A stretch of DNA of 64,000 nucleotides from CAWUEZ02 sp963921355 (GCA_963921355.3 OZ001190.1:4836001-4900000), one strand, 5' to 3'. Positions 44,912 to 54,055 are shown, counted from the stretch's first letter. Numbers and translations: made by a program. The notes: generated by a model not told the origin, from the sequence alone.

Positions 44912-46060
44912 TCATTGCGCAGAACTTGCCGGTCGCGAATCCATTCTGACCGGCAAACGCTTCCGGCCCCAGCTTCCCGGCCGGGCTTCGAATACCCCCG
45001 GCATCCGGGTTCCGCAGGTGGTGCACCCGCCGCGTTCGTCGAGGTTCCATTCCCCGATCTGGTGCCAGTCCCGTTCGATGGTTCGGGTTCCGCAGACGTG
45101 GCAGTAACTGGACTGCCGGCCGACATCGTGCACGTTGCCGACATAGGCGTGGCGAACGCCGTTCTTGCGCGCGATCCGGCGCGCCCGGGCCAGGGTCTCG
45201 AACGGCGTGCGTTGCTTTTCCAGCATGCGGTAATCGGGATGAAACGCCGTGAAATGCATGGGCACATCGGGACCGAGGTGTTCGACGACCCATTGGGTCA
45301 TTTCTTCGAGCTCATGCTCGCCGTCGTTTTCGTCCGGGATCAGGAGCGTGGTGATCTCAACCCAGACGTCCGTCTCGTTGACGAGATACTCCAGCGTGTC
45401 CAGGACCGGGCGCAGTTCGCTCTTCGTCACGTCGCGGTAGAACCGCTCGGTGAACGCCTTCAGGTCGACATTGGCGGCATCGACGTGACGAAAGAAGTCC
45501 GCCCGCGCGTTGTCGGTCAAATAGCCAGCGGTGACCGCCACCGTCTTGACCCCGACCTCGCGACAGGCCACGGCCACGTCGTCCGCGTACTCGTGAAAGA
45601 TCACCGGATCGTTGTAGGTGAAAGCGATCGAGCGGCATCCGAGCTTCGTCGCCGTCCGAGCCAGGACTTCCGGCTGGGCTTCGGACTGCATGCTGTCCAT
45701 CTCGCGGCTCTTCGAGATGTCGTGGTTCTGACAAAAGTTGCAGGCGAGATTGCATCCTGCCGTGCCGAAGGACAGGACCGGTGTGCCGGGCAGGAAGTGG
45801 TTCAGCGGCTTCTTCTCAATCGGATCGACGCAGAAACCGCTCGACCGCCCATAGGTCGTGAGCACGATGGCGTCGTCCTGGCGTGCGCGCACGAAGCAGA
45901 GCCCGCGCGCGCCTTCCTTGAGCTTGCAGAACCGCGGGCACATCTCGCACTGCACCCGGCCGTCATCCAGCATCCGCCAGTGCTTTGTCGCCACGATCGG
46001 ACCCTTGCCCGCGATCGGTGGCGGCGCGCTGTCTGCCAGTCGAGGCGGCGATTCCTTCAT
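44912..46060 (-). CDS. amrS: AmmeMemoRadiSam-system radical SAM protein
   Basis: 382 residues. The radical SAM cluster motif is C103-x3-C107-x2-C110 in AGCNLACNFCQNHD. Four further cysteines near the N-terminus (C38, C41, C45, C55 in CEMCPRFC...GLC) and two C-terminal pairs (CHVCGTR, CTTCGTR) may bind extra clusters or zinc. TYNDPVIFHEYA and DLKAFTERFYRD are typical of the PflA-like subgroup of this system. The ATG at 46060 is favoured; the open frame extends upstream without homology. It is divergent from the Memo-AMMECR1 fusion, with 264 bp between. The reaction and substrate of the system are not known. Confidence 0.9.
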   Translation of the reverse strand: MKESPPRLADSAPPPIAGKGPIVATKHWRMLDDGRVQCEMCPRFCKLKEGARGLCFVRARQDDAIVLTTYGRSSGFCVDPIEKKPLNHFLPGTPVLSFGTAGCNLACNFCQNHDISKSREMDSMQSEAQPEVLARTATKLGCRSIAFTYNDPVIFHEYADDVAVACREVGVKTVAVTAGYLTDNARADFFRHVDAANVDLKAFTERFYRDVTKSELRPVLDTLEYLVNETDVWVEITTLLIPDENDGEHELEEMTQWVVEHLGPDVPMHFTAFHPDYRMLEKQRTPFETLARARRIARKNGVRHAYVGNVHDVGRQSSYCHVCGTRTIERDWHQIGEWNLDERGGCTTCGTRMPGVFEARPGSWGRKRLPVRMDSRPASSAQ

Positions 46061-46324
46061 GCGAGAGTCCAACCCGTCCTTTGACCCGGTGCACAGTGTA
46101 CAGGACGTACTCTGAGGACTGCCACCGAAGTCACCATGACAAAAGGCAGTCGATACCGAGAGCGATTTCCCTCTTTTTGCGAGCAATCCGGCCAGCCGAT
46201 CAGTCCTTAAGTGCTTTCAGCTGCACCCCAGTCGCCTGGCCCCGGCGCGCATCGGCCCTGTCCCGGTTTCCGCGACAGCGCCCCAGTGGCAGCCGGTGAA
46301 ACACCATGGTAGTCAGTAGCTACG

Positions 46325-47776
46325 ATGTCCACGATCACGCCAAACCTCCCAGGCCTGACGCCAGCCTCGGCAGCCGTGCGCGCGCCCGAGGTCGCGGGCA
46401 CCTTCTATCCCGACGGCCACAACGCCTGCGCCGACATGGTCGAGCAGTGTCTGACGGCTGCCCGCCCCGATGGCGGCGTCAATCCAAAGGTTCTGGTCGC
46501 CCCTCATGCCGGGTATCGGTTTTCGGGTGAGATCGCGGGGACCGCATACGCATCCCTCGGCCGTCGTGCCGACCGGATCCGGCGGATCGTTCTACTTGGG
46601 CCGGCGCACCGTGTCGCCTTCAAGGGGATCGTGACCACGAGTGCCGACGCCTGGGCGACTCCGGTGGGCCAGATCGCCATCGACTGGCCGGCGCTGGCGC
46701 CGGTGCTCGCAATGGACGGGGTCGCCATCGAGGACCGCGCGTTCGCGAACGAGCACAGTCTCGAAGTCCACGTGCCTTTCATTCAGCGGGTTTTCGCGAA
46801 CGCGACCCTGGTGCCCCTGCTGGTCGGTGGCGCGTCGCCGGCTTTGGTGTCGCGGGTCGTCGCCGCCTTGTGGGGCGGGCAAGAGACGCTGATTGTCGTC
46901 TCGTCAGACCTGTCGCACTTCCACGACTACGATGTGGCGCGCAAGTTGGACGCGGAAGCCGCGATGAACGTCGAGCTGCTGCGTCCGGACCGGATCGACG
47001 GAACTTATGCGTGCGGCCATCGTCCTTTGGCCGGCGTCCTGACCCAGGCGCGAAAGCGCGATCTGCGCGTGACCGCTTTGGACGTGCGGAACTCCGGCGA
47101 CACTTATGGCAACAGGGATCGTGTGGTCGGCTATGGCGCCTTCGCCCTCGAGTACGCGGAGACGGCGCGCCTCGGCGAGAAGGACAGACGACAGCTGATC
47201 GATGCGGCGCGGTTCGGCGTGCGGTTCGGGCTGGAGAACAACCGCCCTCCCAGCGTCGGTCTTGGCGACGGTCTGTCGCCGGCCCTGACCGCCCATCGCG
47301 CCAGCTTTGTCACGCTGACCCTGGACGGCAGACTGCGCGGGTGCATCGGAACGGTCATTGCCCACCGGCCGCTGCTGCCGGATGTGATCGAAAACGCCTA
47401 CAAGGCGGCGTTCGGCGATCCACGGTTCAAGCGCCTGACGGCCGAAGAGGCCGAACGTCTGGAGGTCTCGGTTTCGGTGCTGTCGACACCACGGCCGGTC
47501 ACCTTCGACGATGAGCATGATCTGATTCGCCAGGTTCGCCCGGACGTCGACGGTTTGATCCTGCGGGATCAGGTCCAGGGCCGCGATCGGCGCGGCCTGT
47601 TCCTGCCGAGCGTCTGGTCCGGCATTCCGGCGGCCGAGGGCTTCATCCGCCAATTGAAGGCCAAGGCCGGTCTGCCGAAAGACCATTGGTCGGACTCGCT
47701 CTCCATCCAGCGCTACACTACCGAGAGCTTCGGCGGGTCCTTCGTCAACGCGGATGCAGCGGTTCAGGAAGCATGA
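46325..47776 (+). CDS. AmmeMemoRadiSam protein: Memo (B) fused to AMMECR1 (A)
   Basis: 483 residues made of two usually separate proteins. Residues 1 to about 275 are a Memo-like domain with probable metal ligands H61 (VAPHAGYRFSG), H95 (LLGPAHRV) and a Cys in YACGHRPLAG, plus EHSLEVHVPFIQ and SSDLSHFHDYD. Residues from about 285 are AMMECR1, with TLDGRLRGCIGT, RFKRLTAEEAE and FLPSVWSG. Fusion fixes the two at 1:1. It is divergent from the radical SAM gene of the same system and overlaps the following PAS-protein gene by 4 bp. The biochemical role is unknown; Memo resembles extradiol dioxygenases. Confidence 0.92.
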   Translation: MSTITPNLPGLTPASAAVRAPEVAGTFYPDGHNACADMVEQCLTAARPDGGVNPKVLVAPHAGYRFSGEIAGTAYASLGRRADRIRRIVLLGPAHRVAFKGIVTTSADAWATPVGQIAIDWPALAPVLAMDGVAIEDRAFANEHSLEVHVPFIQRVFANATLVPLLVGGASPALVSRVVAALWGGQETLIVVSSDLSHFHDYDVARKLDAEAAMNVELLRPDRIDGTYACGHRPLAGVLTQARKRDLRVTALDVRNSGDTYGNRDRVVGYGAFALEYAETARLGEKDRRQLIDAARFGVRFGLENNRPPSVGLGDGLSPALTAHRASFVTLTLDGRLRGCIGTVIAHRPLLPDVIENAYKAAFGDPRFKRLTAEEAERLEVSVSVLSTPRPVTFDDEHDLIRQVRPDVDGLILRDQVQGRDRRGLFLPSVWSGIPAAEGFIRQLKAKAGLPKDHWSDSLSIQRYTTESFGGSFVNADAAVQEA

Positions 47777-48327
47777 GCGCGCGAAAGAACCCGGCCAATG
47801 GGCAGTTGTCTGCCGCCGCTCTGCCACCGCCCGCCGACTACGCGCCGGTTCCCGCCCCCCGAAAGCCGCCGATCGTGCCGAAGGACTTCGCGGCCGAAGC
47901 GGTCCGTGAACTCCGCGACTACTGGACGTCGAAGAAGCCGACGCCCCGATCCCTGCCGATGCTGCGGGCTTTCGATGCTTTGGAACTCCGGTCCTGGTCA
48001 GACAACCTGGCCGTCTACGATGTCAGCCGGGATCAGGACGGGGAACTGGTCTACCGCTACCGCACCGTTGGTCCCAGCTCGATGCGCGACGGCGCCGATC
48101 ACTCCGGCAAACTGCTCCACGACGTGTTTCCGCCCGAGCAGGTGTTCGGCATCGTCACGCACTTCAATGAAGCGGTCGACCGCAAGCGGCCGATCGAGGT
48201 GGACGACACCGTTCCGACACCCTCGGGCGGCGGCGTCAAGTGGAACCGGCTGGTTCTGCCGCTGGCCGACGAGGGCAAAGGGGCCGATATCCTGATGGTC
48301 CTGACCTATGTCGAGGCGGCGGACTGA
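47773..48327 (+). CDS. PAS-fold protein (PAS_5-like)
   Basis: 184 residues. After a Pro-rich start (PPPADYAPVPAPRKPPIVP), a PAS-like domain reads LPMLRAFDALELRSWSDNLA, LVYRYRTVGP, HSGKLLHDVFPPEQVF and KWNRLVLPLADEG. This is the small single-domain PAS type frequent in Rhodospirillales, often thought to sense or bind small ligands. The ATG overlaps the stop codon of the Memo-AMMECR1 gene, a tight coupling that suggests a shared role. Confidence 0.75.
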   Translation: MSARKNPANGQLSAAALPPPADYAPVPAPRKPPIVPKDFAAEAVRELRDYWTSKKPTPRSLPMLRAFDALELRSWSDNLAVYDVSRDQDGELVYRYRTVGPSSMRDGADHSGKLLHDVFPPEQVFGIVTHFNEAVDRKRPIEVDDTVPTPSGGGVKWNRLVLPLADEGKGADILMVLTYVEAAD

Positions 48328-48380
48328 CCTCCCTCCGGTGAGACTGAAACACCCCTGCTTCCGCCCGGAAACGACCCGGT

Positions 48381-49952
48381 CTAGGCGCCAACGGCCGCGT
48401 TCAACGGCCCCGCGACGTGGGAGGCGCCCGCGAGCCCATCGGGGGTGACCATCACGCCGCACGGGATCGCCCAACTGCCGGGAAACGCCGCCGACTGGGC
48501 GAGATCGACCGGCGCGATCGCCTCCAGCGCCGCGATCACGTCCGCGTCCAGCCGGTCGTCGGCGATGATCTTCTCGACCAGGCTGATGTCGATCCGCGGC
48601 TGGGCAAAGGCGGCATCGAGATCCATCCCGAAATCGCCGATGAACGAGGCCAACTGGAAGATGGCGGGCATGATCTTGCGCCCGCCCGACGCCCCGAGAC
48701 CGAACCAGGCGTGGCCGTCGCGGGTGGCGATCGCCGGCGACATGTTGGAGAGCGGCTTCTGCCCGGGCGCAAGCGAATTCGGACGGTCCGGACGCGGATC
48801 GAACCAGTTGATGCCGTTGTTCATCAGGACGCCGCTGCCCGGCAGCACCACCCGGGAGCCGAACCGCGACAGCAGGGTCGTCGTGATCACCACCATGGTG
48901 CCGTCGGCATCGACCGCGGACAGATGGGTCGTGCAGCTCCGGTCGCCGACATCGCCGGCGTGGCCCATGGTCGCCAGCCGCTGCTTGTAGGCCGCGATCA
49001 TGGCGTCGGCATAGGCGGCGTAGGTATCGGAGCCCGGAGCACCGGCGAACGCGGGCAATCGGCTCAGCGCACCGGCGAAGGTCGGACCGGCGGTGTAGCC
49101 CGGGGTGAGGTGAAGGCTGTGGCCGCCGCGCGCGCGGGTGATCGGATCCTCGACGACAACCCGGTAGCCCGCCAGATCCTCGAGACTGATCGGCGAGCCG
49201 CCAGCCTGAAGATCATCGACAAGCATGCGGGCCGTCTCTCCGGTGTAGAAGTCACCCGGCCCGGCCTCGCGCAGGCGGCGCAGGGTCTCCGGCAGGCCGC
49301 CGAGCTGAAGGGTGCCTGGATTGTGGTCGGTGACGACCGGCGCTTCGCCCGTCGGCAACCAGACCGCGGCCGATCCGGGATACCGGCGCAGCCGTCCGGC
49401 TTCGGCCGTCACGTTCAACGTGGTCCACCAGGTCACACGGTGCCCGCGTTCCGCCATCTCGACGGCCGGAGTGATGGCATCGGCCCAACGCCACGTTCCG
49501 AACTCCTCGAGCATGCGGGCATAGCCGGCGCAGGAGCCGGGGACGGCAATCGAATGATAGCCCTGGAGGTTGCGGTCCTCGACCACCGCCGGCCAGCCGA
49601 ACAGGTCCGGCGGGGCGACCCGGTCGACATCGATCGGATAGTCCGCCGGATTGAGGGCACCGCTGGCGACCATGCCGAAATCGACGGCCCGGGTCCGGCC
49701 GGTGCGCCCCTCGTGAACAAGGGCGTAGCCACCGCCGCCGAGCCCACTCATCCACGGTTCGGCGACCGTCAGGGCCAGTGCCGTGGCGATTGCCGCATCG
49801 ACCGCATTGCCCCCGGCGGCGAGAACGGCCGCACCGACCTGGGCTGCCTCGATGTTCTGGGCCGCCACCACCCCGCGACTCCCGGTGACCGCCGGCTTGG
49901 CGACGGTCCAGGTTTCAACGGGAGAGCGATTCGGAATGGAAATTGCAGGCAT
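48381..49952 (-). CDS. Gamma-glutamyltransferase family protein
   Basis: 523 residues. Landmarks are GVVAAQNIEAAQVGAAVLAA, GGNAVDAAIATALALTVAEP, GLGGGGYALVHE, the autoprocessing Thr in CTTHLSAVDADGTMV, and the C-terminal PLSNMSPAIATRDG. Such enzymes are cut into two chains at the Thr and transfer or hydrolyse gamma-glutamyl groups. No signal peptide is visible, so it may act in the cytoplasm, unlike classical periplasmic GGT; several such members hydrolyse other amide substrates. GAGGAAGGG precedes the ATG at 49952. It is divergent from a small exported-protein gene. Confidence 0.88.
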   Translation of the reverse strand: MPAISIPNRSPVETWTVAKPAVTGSRGVVAAQNIEAAQVGAAVLAAGGNAVDAAIATALALTVAEPWMSGLGGGGYALVHEGRTGRTRAVDFGMVASGALNPADYPIDVDRVAPPDLFGWPAVVEDRNLQGYHSIAVPGSCAGYARMLEEFGTWRWADAITPAVEMAERGHRVTWWTTLNVTAEAGRLRRYPGSAAVWLPTGEAPVVTDHNPGTLQLGGLPETLRRLREAGPGDFYTGETARMLVDDLQAGGSPISLEDLAGYRVVVEDPITRARGGHSLHLTPGYTAGPTFAGALSRLPAFAGAPGSDTYAAYADAMIAAYKQRLATMGHAGDVGDRSCTTHLSAVDADGTMVVITTTLLSRFGSRVVLPGSGVLMNNGINWFDPRPDRPNSLAPGQKPLSNMSPAIATRDGHAWFGLGASGGRKIMPAIFQLASFIGDFGMDLDAAFAQPRIDISLVEKIIADDRLDADVIAALEAIAPVDLAQSAAFPGSWAIPCGVMVTPDGLAGASHVAGPLNAAVGA

Positions 49953-50061
49953 GATCCCTTCCTCGGCGTGAACGGGGCGCGGGCACACGGGTTGACCGTC
50001 GAAGCGACCGCCCCATCCATGGTAAGAGCGTCGGGGCGGGTGACGCAGAAGGGAGAACGGT

Positions 50062-50709
50062 ATGACCGCGCGATTCCGCTTGTCCAGCCCCCCGGCCGTG
50101 CGCGTGCTGGCTGCCATCGGGCTTGGCGTAGCGGTGCTCGGATATGCGGGCACGGCCCCCGCGCAGCAGGTGTCGGACGACACATTCCTGGACCTCAAGG
50201 AATCCGATTGCGCCCAGCTCCCCGGAGGCAATGCACCGGTGCAAAGGATCGCGCGCATCGAAGGCGGTCTCTCGGTCCGTAATCTTGAGCTGACGTATTT
50301 CGAAAAGCCGCTGCATCAGCTGACCGCCGCGGATTTCGAGTATCTGCGGGCCCTCTGGCCGTACTGCGAAACGTTCGAGGAAACGGTCGCCGACACGATC
50401 ATCGACCAGATGAAGGTCCTGATCGACGACGCCAAGGCGGCGCGCCAGGAATCCCTGGACTGGATTTCCGAGATCGAGGCCCAGGTCGCCGAACTGCCGC
50501 CGGGCGAGGAGTCGATCCGCACACTTCACGACCTCTGGCAGCAGATGCTGAACCGCGAGTTCGAGATGCTGAAATCGGATCTGCGCTATCTGGCCGACGT
50601 CCTTTCGGCCAAGCGCACCGAACTCTATCAGGCGCAGGAAGAACGCCAACGCACCCTGATCCGGCCGTTCGATCCAGGCCCGCCGGTAACCCGGGATATC
50701 AGGGGCTAG
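50062..50709 (+). CDS. Exported coiled-coil-like protein of unknown function
   Basis: 215 residues. A signal peptide (VRVLAAIGLGVAVLGYAGTAPAQQ) leads to a mature part with two cysteines (ESDCAQL and WPYCETFE) that could form a disulfide. A long helical stretch, rich in Glu/Gln/Lys, runs from about residue 105 to 200 and may form a coiled coil. It is probably periplasmic. I do not recognise the family. It lies between two minus-strand genes and is transcribed alone. Confidence 0.65.
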   Translation: MTARFRLSSPPAVRVLAAIGLGVAVLGYAGTAPAQQVSDDTFLDLKESDCAQLPGGNAPVQRIARIEGGLSVRNLELTYFEKPLHQLTAADFEYLRALWPYCETFEETVADTIIDQMKVLIDDAKAARQESLDWISEIEAQVAELPPGEESIRTLHDLWQQMLNREFEMLKSDLRYLADVLSAKRTELYQAQEERQRTLIRPFDPGPPVTRDIRG

Positions 50710-50729
50710 GGCGTCTCCACCCCTTCCCC

Positions 50730-52043
50730 TCAGATCATCCGGCGATCCACCCAGTCGCGCAGCTTGTACCAGGCGCCGACCGCCGGCAGGAACCAGGGGA
50801 CCCCGGTATAGAACGGCCGCGTTTCGAACGGCAATCCATCGAAGGCGCTCGGCCGGTTGGTCTTGCCGAGGATCTTCACGGCGGTGCGATGGCCGAGATG
50901 GCTCATCATCACCACGCCGCTGCCGTTGCACCCCAGCGCGTAATGAACCCCGTTCTCGCACCCCATATGCGGAACCCGGTCGAAGGTAAAAGCCACGTTG
51001 CCAGTCCAGGCGTGGGTGATTTTCACGCCGGCAAGGTCGGGAAACACCCCGAGCATATAGTCGTAGAGCACCGGCGCGGTCTCCAGCGCCGTGCGCGACC
51101 GGAAGCTGGCGCGGCCGCCGAACACCACGCGGGTGCCGTCGGGCGACGGCCGGAAGTAGTAGAGGACGCGCTTGGTGTCGGCGATCATTCTCAGGTCGGG
51201 GAACAGCTCACGGATGCGGTCCGCGCCCAAGGGTTCGGTGGCGATGATGTAACTCGAGACCGGCACCACCCGGCGGCGGTGCCAGGGGGTCGCCGGCCCG
51301 GTATAGCCGTTGGTCCCGACCACCACCTCGCGGGCCCGGACTGGTCCTTTGGACGTCCGGACCGTCAGGTTGCCGGCCTCACCGTCGATCCCTTCGACCC
51401 TTGTATGGGCGCAGAGCGTCACGCCGGCGCGGCGGCAGGCCTGGCGCAGGCCCTTGTGGTACAGCGACGGGTGCAAACCGCCGGAGCGTTCGACCGTCAT
51501 ACCGCCGTGGTAGTAGTCGGTCCGCACATGGTCTTTCTGGTGCTCCCGCGGCACCAGGGCCGCCCCGGCATCCGCCTTGGCGTTGAGATCCTCGACCGGC
51601 GCACCCATCGCCTTGTAGGCGCCGGGGGTATGGGCGCCGACGAAGCGGCCGGTCCGGGCGTAGAGGCACTCGATCCGCTCACGCTCGATGATCCGCTCCA
51701 GATGGTCGTAGCTGTCGCGCGCCTCTTCCAGCATGGCCGCCACCCGCTCGCCACCGTAAAGCCGCTCGACATCTCCGCCCTTGCCGACGTTGACCCCGCC
51801 GGACACCATGCCGCCGCTGCGGGTGCTCGCACCCTCGCCGAACCGGTGGGATTCGAGGATGGCCACCGCGACACCATTGCGGGCCAGCTCCAGAGCCGCC
51901 GACATACCGGTATAGCCGCTGCCGATGATGGCCACGTCGACGCTCTCGGGCGGCGGCACATCGCCCTCATCGTCCGGCGGCGCCGCCTCCCACCAGTACG
52001 GCTCCGTCTTGAGACCGTCCGCGAAGATGCCGTTGGCTGACAT
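50730..52043 (-). CDS. FAD-dependent oxidoreductase (DAO/PuuB-like)
   Basis: 437 residues of the D-amino-acid-oxidase fold. The FAD motif is VDVAIIGSGYTGMSAALELA near residue 33, followed by the acidic end of the beta strand in AILESHRFGEGASTRSGGM, a Puu-type flavin-linkage region. Later landmarks are VVGTNGYTGPATPW and YALGCNGSGVVMMSHLG. Family members oxidise gamma-glutamylputrescine, glycine-betaine-like amines or related amino compounds; the substrate cannot be set. It is divergent from the iron permease gene across 312 bp of control region. Confidence 0.9.
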   Translation of the reverse strand: MSANGIFADGLKTEPYWWEAAPPDDEGDVPPPESVDVAIIGSGYTGMSAALELARNGVAVAILESHRFGEGASTRSGGMVSGGVNVGKGGDVERLYGGERVAAMLEEARDSYDHLERIIERERIECLYARTGRFVGAHTPGAYKAMGAPVEDLNAKADAGAALVPREHQKDHVRTDYYHGGMTVERSGGLHPSLYHKGLRQACRRAGVTLCAHTRVEGIDGEAGNLTVRTSKGPVRAREVVVGTNGYTGPATPWHRRRVVPVSSYIIATEPLGADRIRELFPDLRMIADTKRVLYYFRPSPDGTRVVFGGRASFRSRTALETAPVLYDYMLGVFPDLAGVKITHAWTGNVAFTFDRVPHMGCENGVHYALGCNGSGVVMMSHLGHRTAVKILGKTNRPSAFDGLPFETRPFYTGVPWFLPAVGAWYKLRDWVDRRMI

Positions 52044-52097
52044 ACCGACCCCGTCTCTGCATTGTCCCGGTCGATCGGGACGGCAACTTATTGATCC

Positions 52098-52162
52098 TAG
52101 TGTGATTCAGGGTTCGAAGTTGAGCGTCCAGAAAAACGCTGAACTTCGAAACCATTACACTA
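52098..52162. repeat. Long near-perfect inverted repeat in the oxidase-permease gap
   Basis: Outer ends TAGTGT/ACACTA and inner arms GGTTCGAAGTTGAGCGT (52111-52127) and ACGCTGAACTTCGAAACC (52136-52153) around the 8-nt loop CCAGAAAA. One mismatch and small bulges break the pairing. It could be an operator, a mini-element or a leader hairpin of the oxidase gene. Confidence 0.8.
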
Positions 52163-52206
52163 AGGCAACCGCGCGGTCAGGGGCGAGCGGATGCGTAGGG
52201 CGCGCA

Positions 52207-52235
52207 CGTTGACACGTTGCGAACCAGTTGCAATA
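52207..52235 (+). promoter_or_regulatory. Candidate promoter with Fur box between -35 and -10 (iron permease)
   Basis: TTGACA (52207-52212), 17-bp spacer, AATAAC (52230-52235). A 19-bp near-palindrome GTTGCGAACCAGTTGCAAT (52214-52232), with TTGC...GCAA ends, fills the spacer, as expected of an iron-repressed promoter. Identified by eye. Confidence 0.55.
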
Positions 52236-52245
52236 ACCCGCACCT

Positions 52246-52264
52246 TGATTGCAAATGAGTCGCA
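52246..52264. promoter_or_regulatory. Second Fur-box-like 19-bp palindrome
   Basis: ATTGCAAATGAGTCGCAAT, symmetric at 14 of 19 positions by eye, with TTGC...GCAA ends like the first. Centres are 32 bp apart, about three helical turns, which would allow cooperative binding. Confidence 0.55.
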
Positions 52265-52355
52265 ATAGGTTGGGTGCAGCGCGCAAAGATGATGCGGTTC
52301 AGAGCCAGGAGTCGGATCGTTCGCGGCCCTCGCACCGGGCCGGTCCGCTAGCCGT

Positions 52356-54041
52356 ATGGCCCGGCTGATGTCGATCCGCGACAACCTGTTCATCCTGTCG
52401 CTGTTCGTTTGCGGCCTGGTCGCAGCGCCGATCATCGCGGTGGCGGCTAACCTGCTCGCGGAAACCGATCTGATCGCCCACCTGTCGGCGACGGTCCTGC
52501 CGACCTATGTCGCCAGTACGGTCGCCCTCGCCTTTGGGGTGATGGTCATCACCGGCGTGGTCGGCGTGGGCGCGGCCTGGCTGGTGACGATGTGCCGGTT
52601 TCCGGGACGCCGGATCCTGGAATGGGCTCTGGTTCTGCCCCTGGCCGCACCGGCCTACGTTCTGGCTTATACCTATACCGACTTCCTGGATCACGCGGGT
52701 GCGGTTCAGACGCTGCTGCGGGCGACCTTCGATCTCGGCCCCCGGGACTACTGGTTCCCGAATGTCCGGTCGGTCGGCGGCGCCATCGTCATGCTGTCGA
52801 TGACCCTGTTCCCCTATGTCTACCTGCTGTCCCGCGCCGCCTTCATCGAACAGTCGGTCTGCGTCATCGAAGTCAGCCGGACCCTCGGGCACACACCCTA
52901 TCAGTCCTTCCTGCGGGTCGCCCTGCCGCTGGCGCGGCCGGCGGTGGTCGCCGGAGTCGCTCTGGCGTTGATGGAGACACTCGCGGACTTTGGGACCGTG
53001 TCCTATTTCGGAGTCCAGACCTTCACCACCGGGATCTATCGGGCCGTGTTCTCGTTCGGCGACCGGGTAGCGGCGGCGCAATTGGCGACCGGACTGCTCG
53101 GGTTCGTCGTCCTGGTGCTGGCACTGGAGCGGATCTCGCGGGGCCGTCGGCGGTTCGACCAGACCACAGGCAACCACCGCCCGCTGCCCGGGTATCAGTT
53201 GCATGGCGCCCGCGCGCTCGCGGCGACCGTGTTCTGCGCCGTGCCGGTGATTGTCGGCTTTCTGCTGCCCGCCGCGCTGCTGATCCACATGACGATGACC
53301 GGCGGGCACGCGCTGTTCGGCGCGCGCTACCTCACCCTGACCGCCAACAGCGTGACCCTGGCCGGGATCACCGCGATCTTGGCAGTCGGGATTTCCGTGG
53401 TTCTGGCCTACGCCAACCGTCTGTCCCGCCGGCCATTGACGCGCTCTCTGACCCGACTGTCCACGCTGGGATATGCGGTGCCCGGATCGGTCATCGCGGT
53501 CGGCATCATGATCCCGTTCTCAGCGCTCGAAACCTTCATCGACGACCTGTTCCGCGCCTGGTTCGACGTGTCCACGGGCCTCATCGTGACGGGAACGATC
53601 GTCGCCCTCGTCTACGCCTATCTCGTCCGTTTCCTCGCGGTCTCGGTTCAGACCGCCGAAGCCGGGCTCGCCAAGATCACGCCGAACATGGATCAGGCGT
53701 CGCGAGTGCTGGGCGATCCGCCCCACACGACACTGCGCCGCGTTCACCTGCCGCTGCTGCGCGGCAGCCTTCTGACGGCAGGCCTGATCGTGTTCGTGGA
53801 TGTAATGAAGGAACTGCCCGCCACCATGATCCTGCGTCCGTTCAATTTCGATACGCTGGCGGTTCAGGCCTACAACCTCGCCTCCGACGAGCGTCTGATG
53901 CAGGCCTCCACACCGGCGCTGACAATCGTTGCGGTCGGCCTGCTCCCGGTCATCGTGCTGAGCCGGCAGATTGCCGGATCGCGCTCGGGACATCGGGCAC
54001 GAAAAACCCCGCCGGCGGTGCCGGCGGGGTCCTCCGGATAA
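52356..54041 (+). CDS. fbpB: Ferric-iron ABC transporter permease (FbpB/SfuB-like)
   Basis: 561 residues with about twelve membrane helices in two fused permease halves. Each half has an EAA-type loop: EVSRTLGHTPYQSFLRVALP in the first and ITPNMDQASRVLGD with RRVHLPLLRGS in the second. It forms the inner-membrane channel for Fe(III) taken from the periplasmic binding protein encoded convergently at 54056-55111. The ATP-binding subunit gene is not in the window. ATG at 52368 is an alternative start. Its 3' end (RKTPPAVPAGSSG) is encoded by the terminator hairpin of the opposing gene. Fur-box-like sites lie upstream. Confidence 0.9.
   Translation: MARLMSIRDNLFILSLFVCGLVAAPIIAVAANLLAETDLIAHLSATVLPTYVASTVALAFGVMVITGVVGVGAAWLVTMCRFPGRRILEWALVLPLAAPAYVLAYTYTDFLDHAGAVQTLLRATFDLGPRDYWFPNVRSVGGAIVMLSMTLFPYVYLLSRAAFIEQSVCVIEVSRTLGHTPYQSFLRVALPLARPAVVAGVALALMETLADFGTVSYFGVQTFTTGIYRAVFSFGDRVAAAQLATGLLGFVVLVLALERISRGRRRFDQTTGNHRPLPGYQLHGARALAATVFCAVPVIVGFLLPAALLIHMTMTGGHALFGARYLTLTANSVTLAGITAILAVGISVVLAYANRLSRRPLTRSLTRLSTLGYAVPGSVIAVGIMIPFSALETFIDDLFRAWFDVSTGLIVTGTIVALVYAYLVRFLAVSVQTAEAGLAKITPNMDQASRVLGDPPHTTLRRVHLPLLRGSLLTAGLIVFVDVMKELPATMILRPFNFDTLAVQAYNLASDERLMQASTPALTIVAVGLLPVIVLSRQIAGSRSGHRARKTPPAVPAGSSG
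54002..54030 (-). terminator. Intrinsic terminator of fbpA, embedded in the fbpB coding end
   Basis: 11-bp perfect stem ACCCCGCCGGC/GCCGGCGGGGT with a 3-nt loop (54006-54030), followed on the minus strand by TTTTT (54006-54002). It lies 26 bp beyond the fbpA stop codon, inside the last codons of the convergent permease gene. Confidence 0.88.
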
Positions 54042-54055
54042 GCTCGTCGAGAGGC

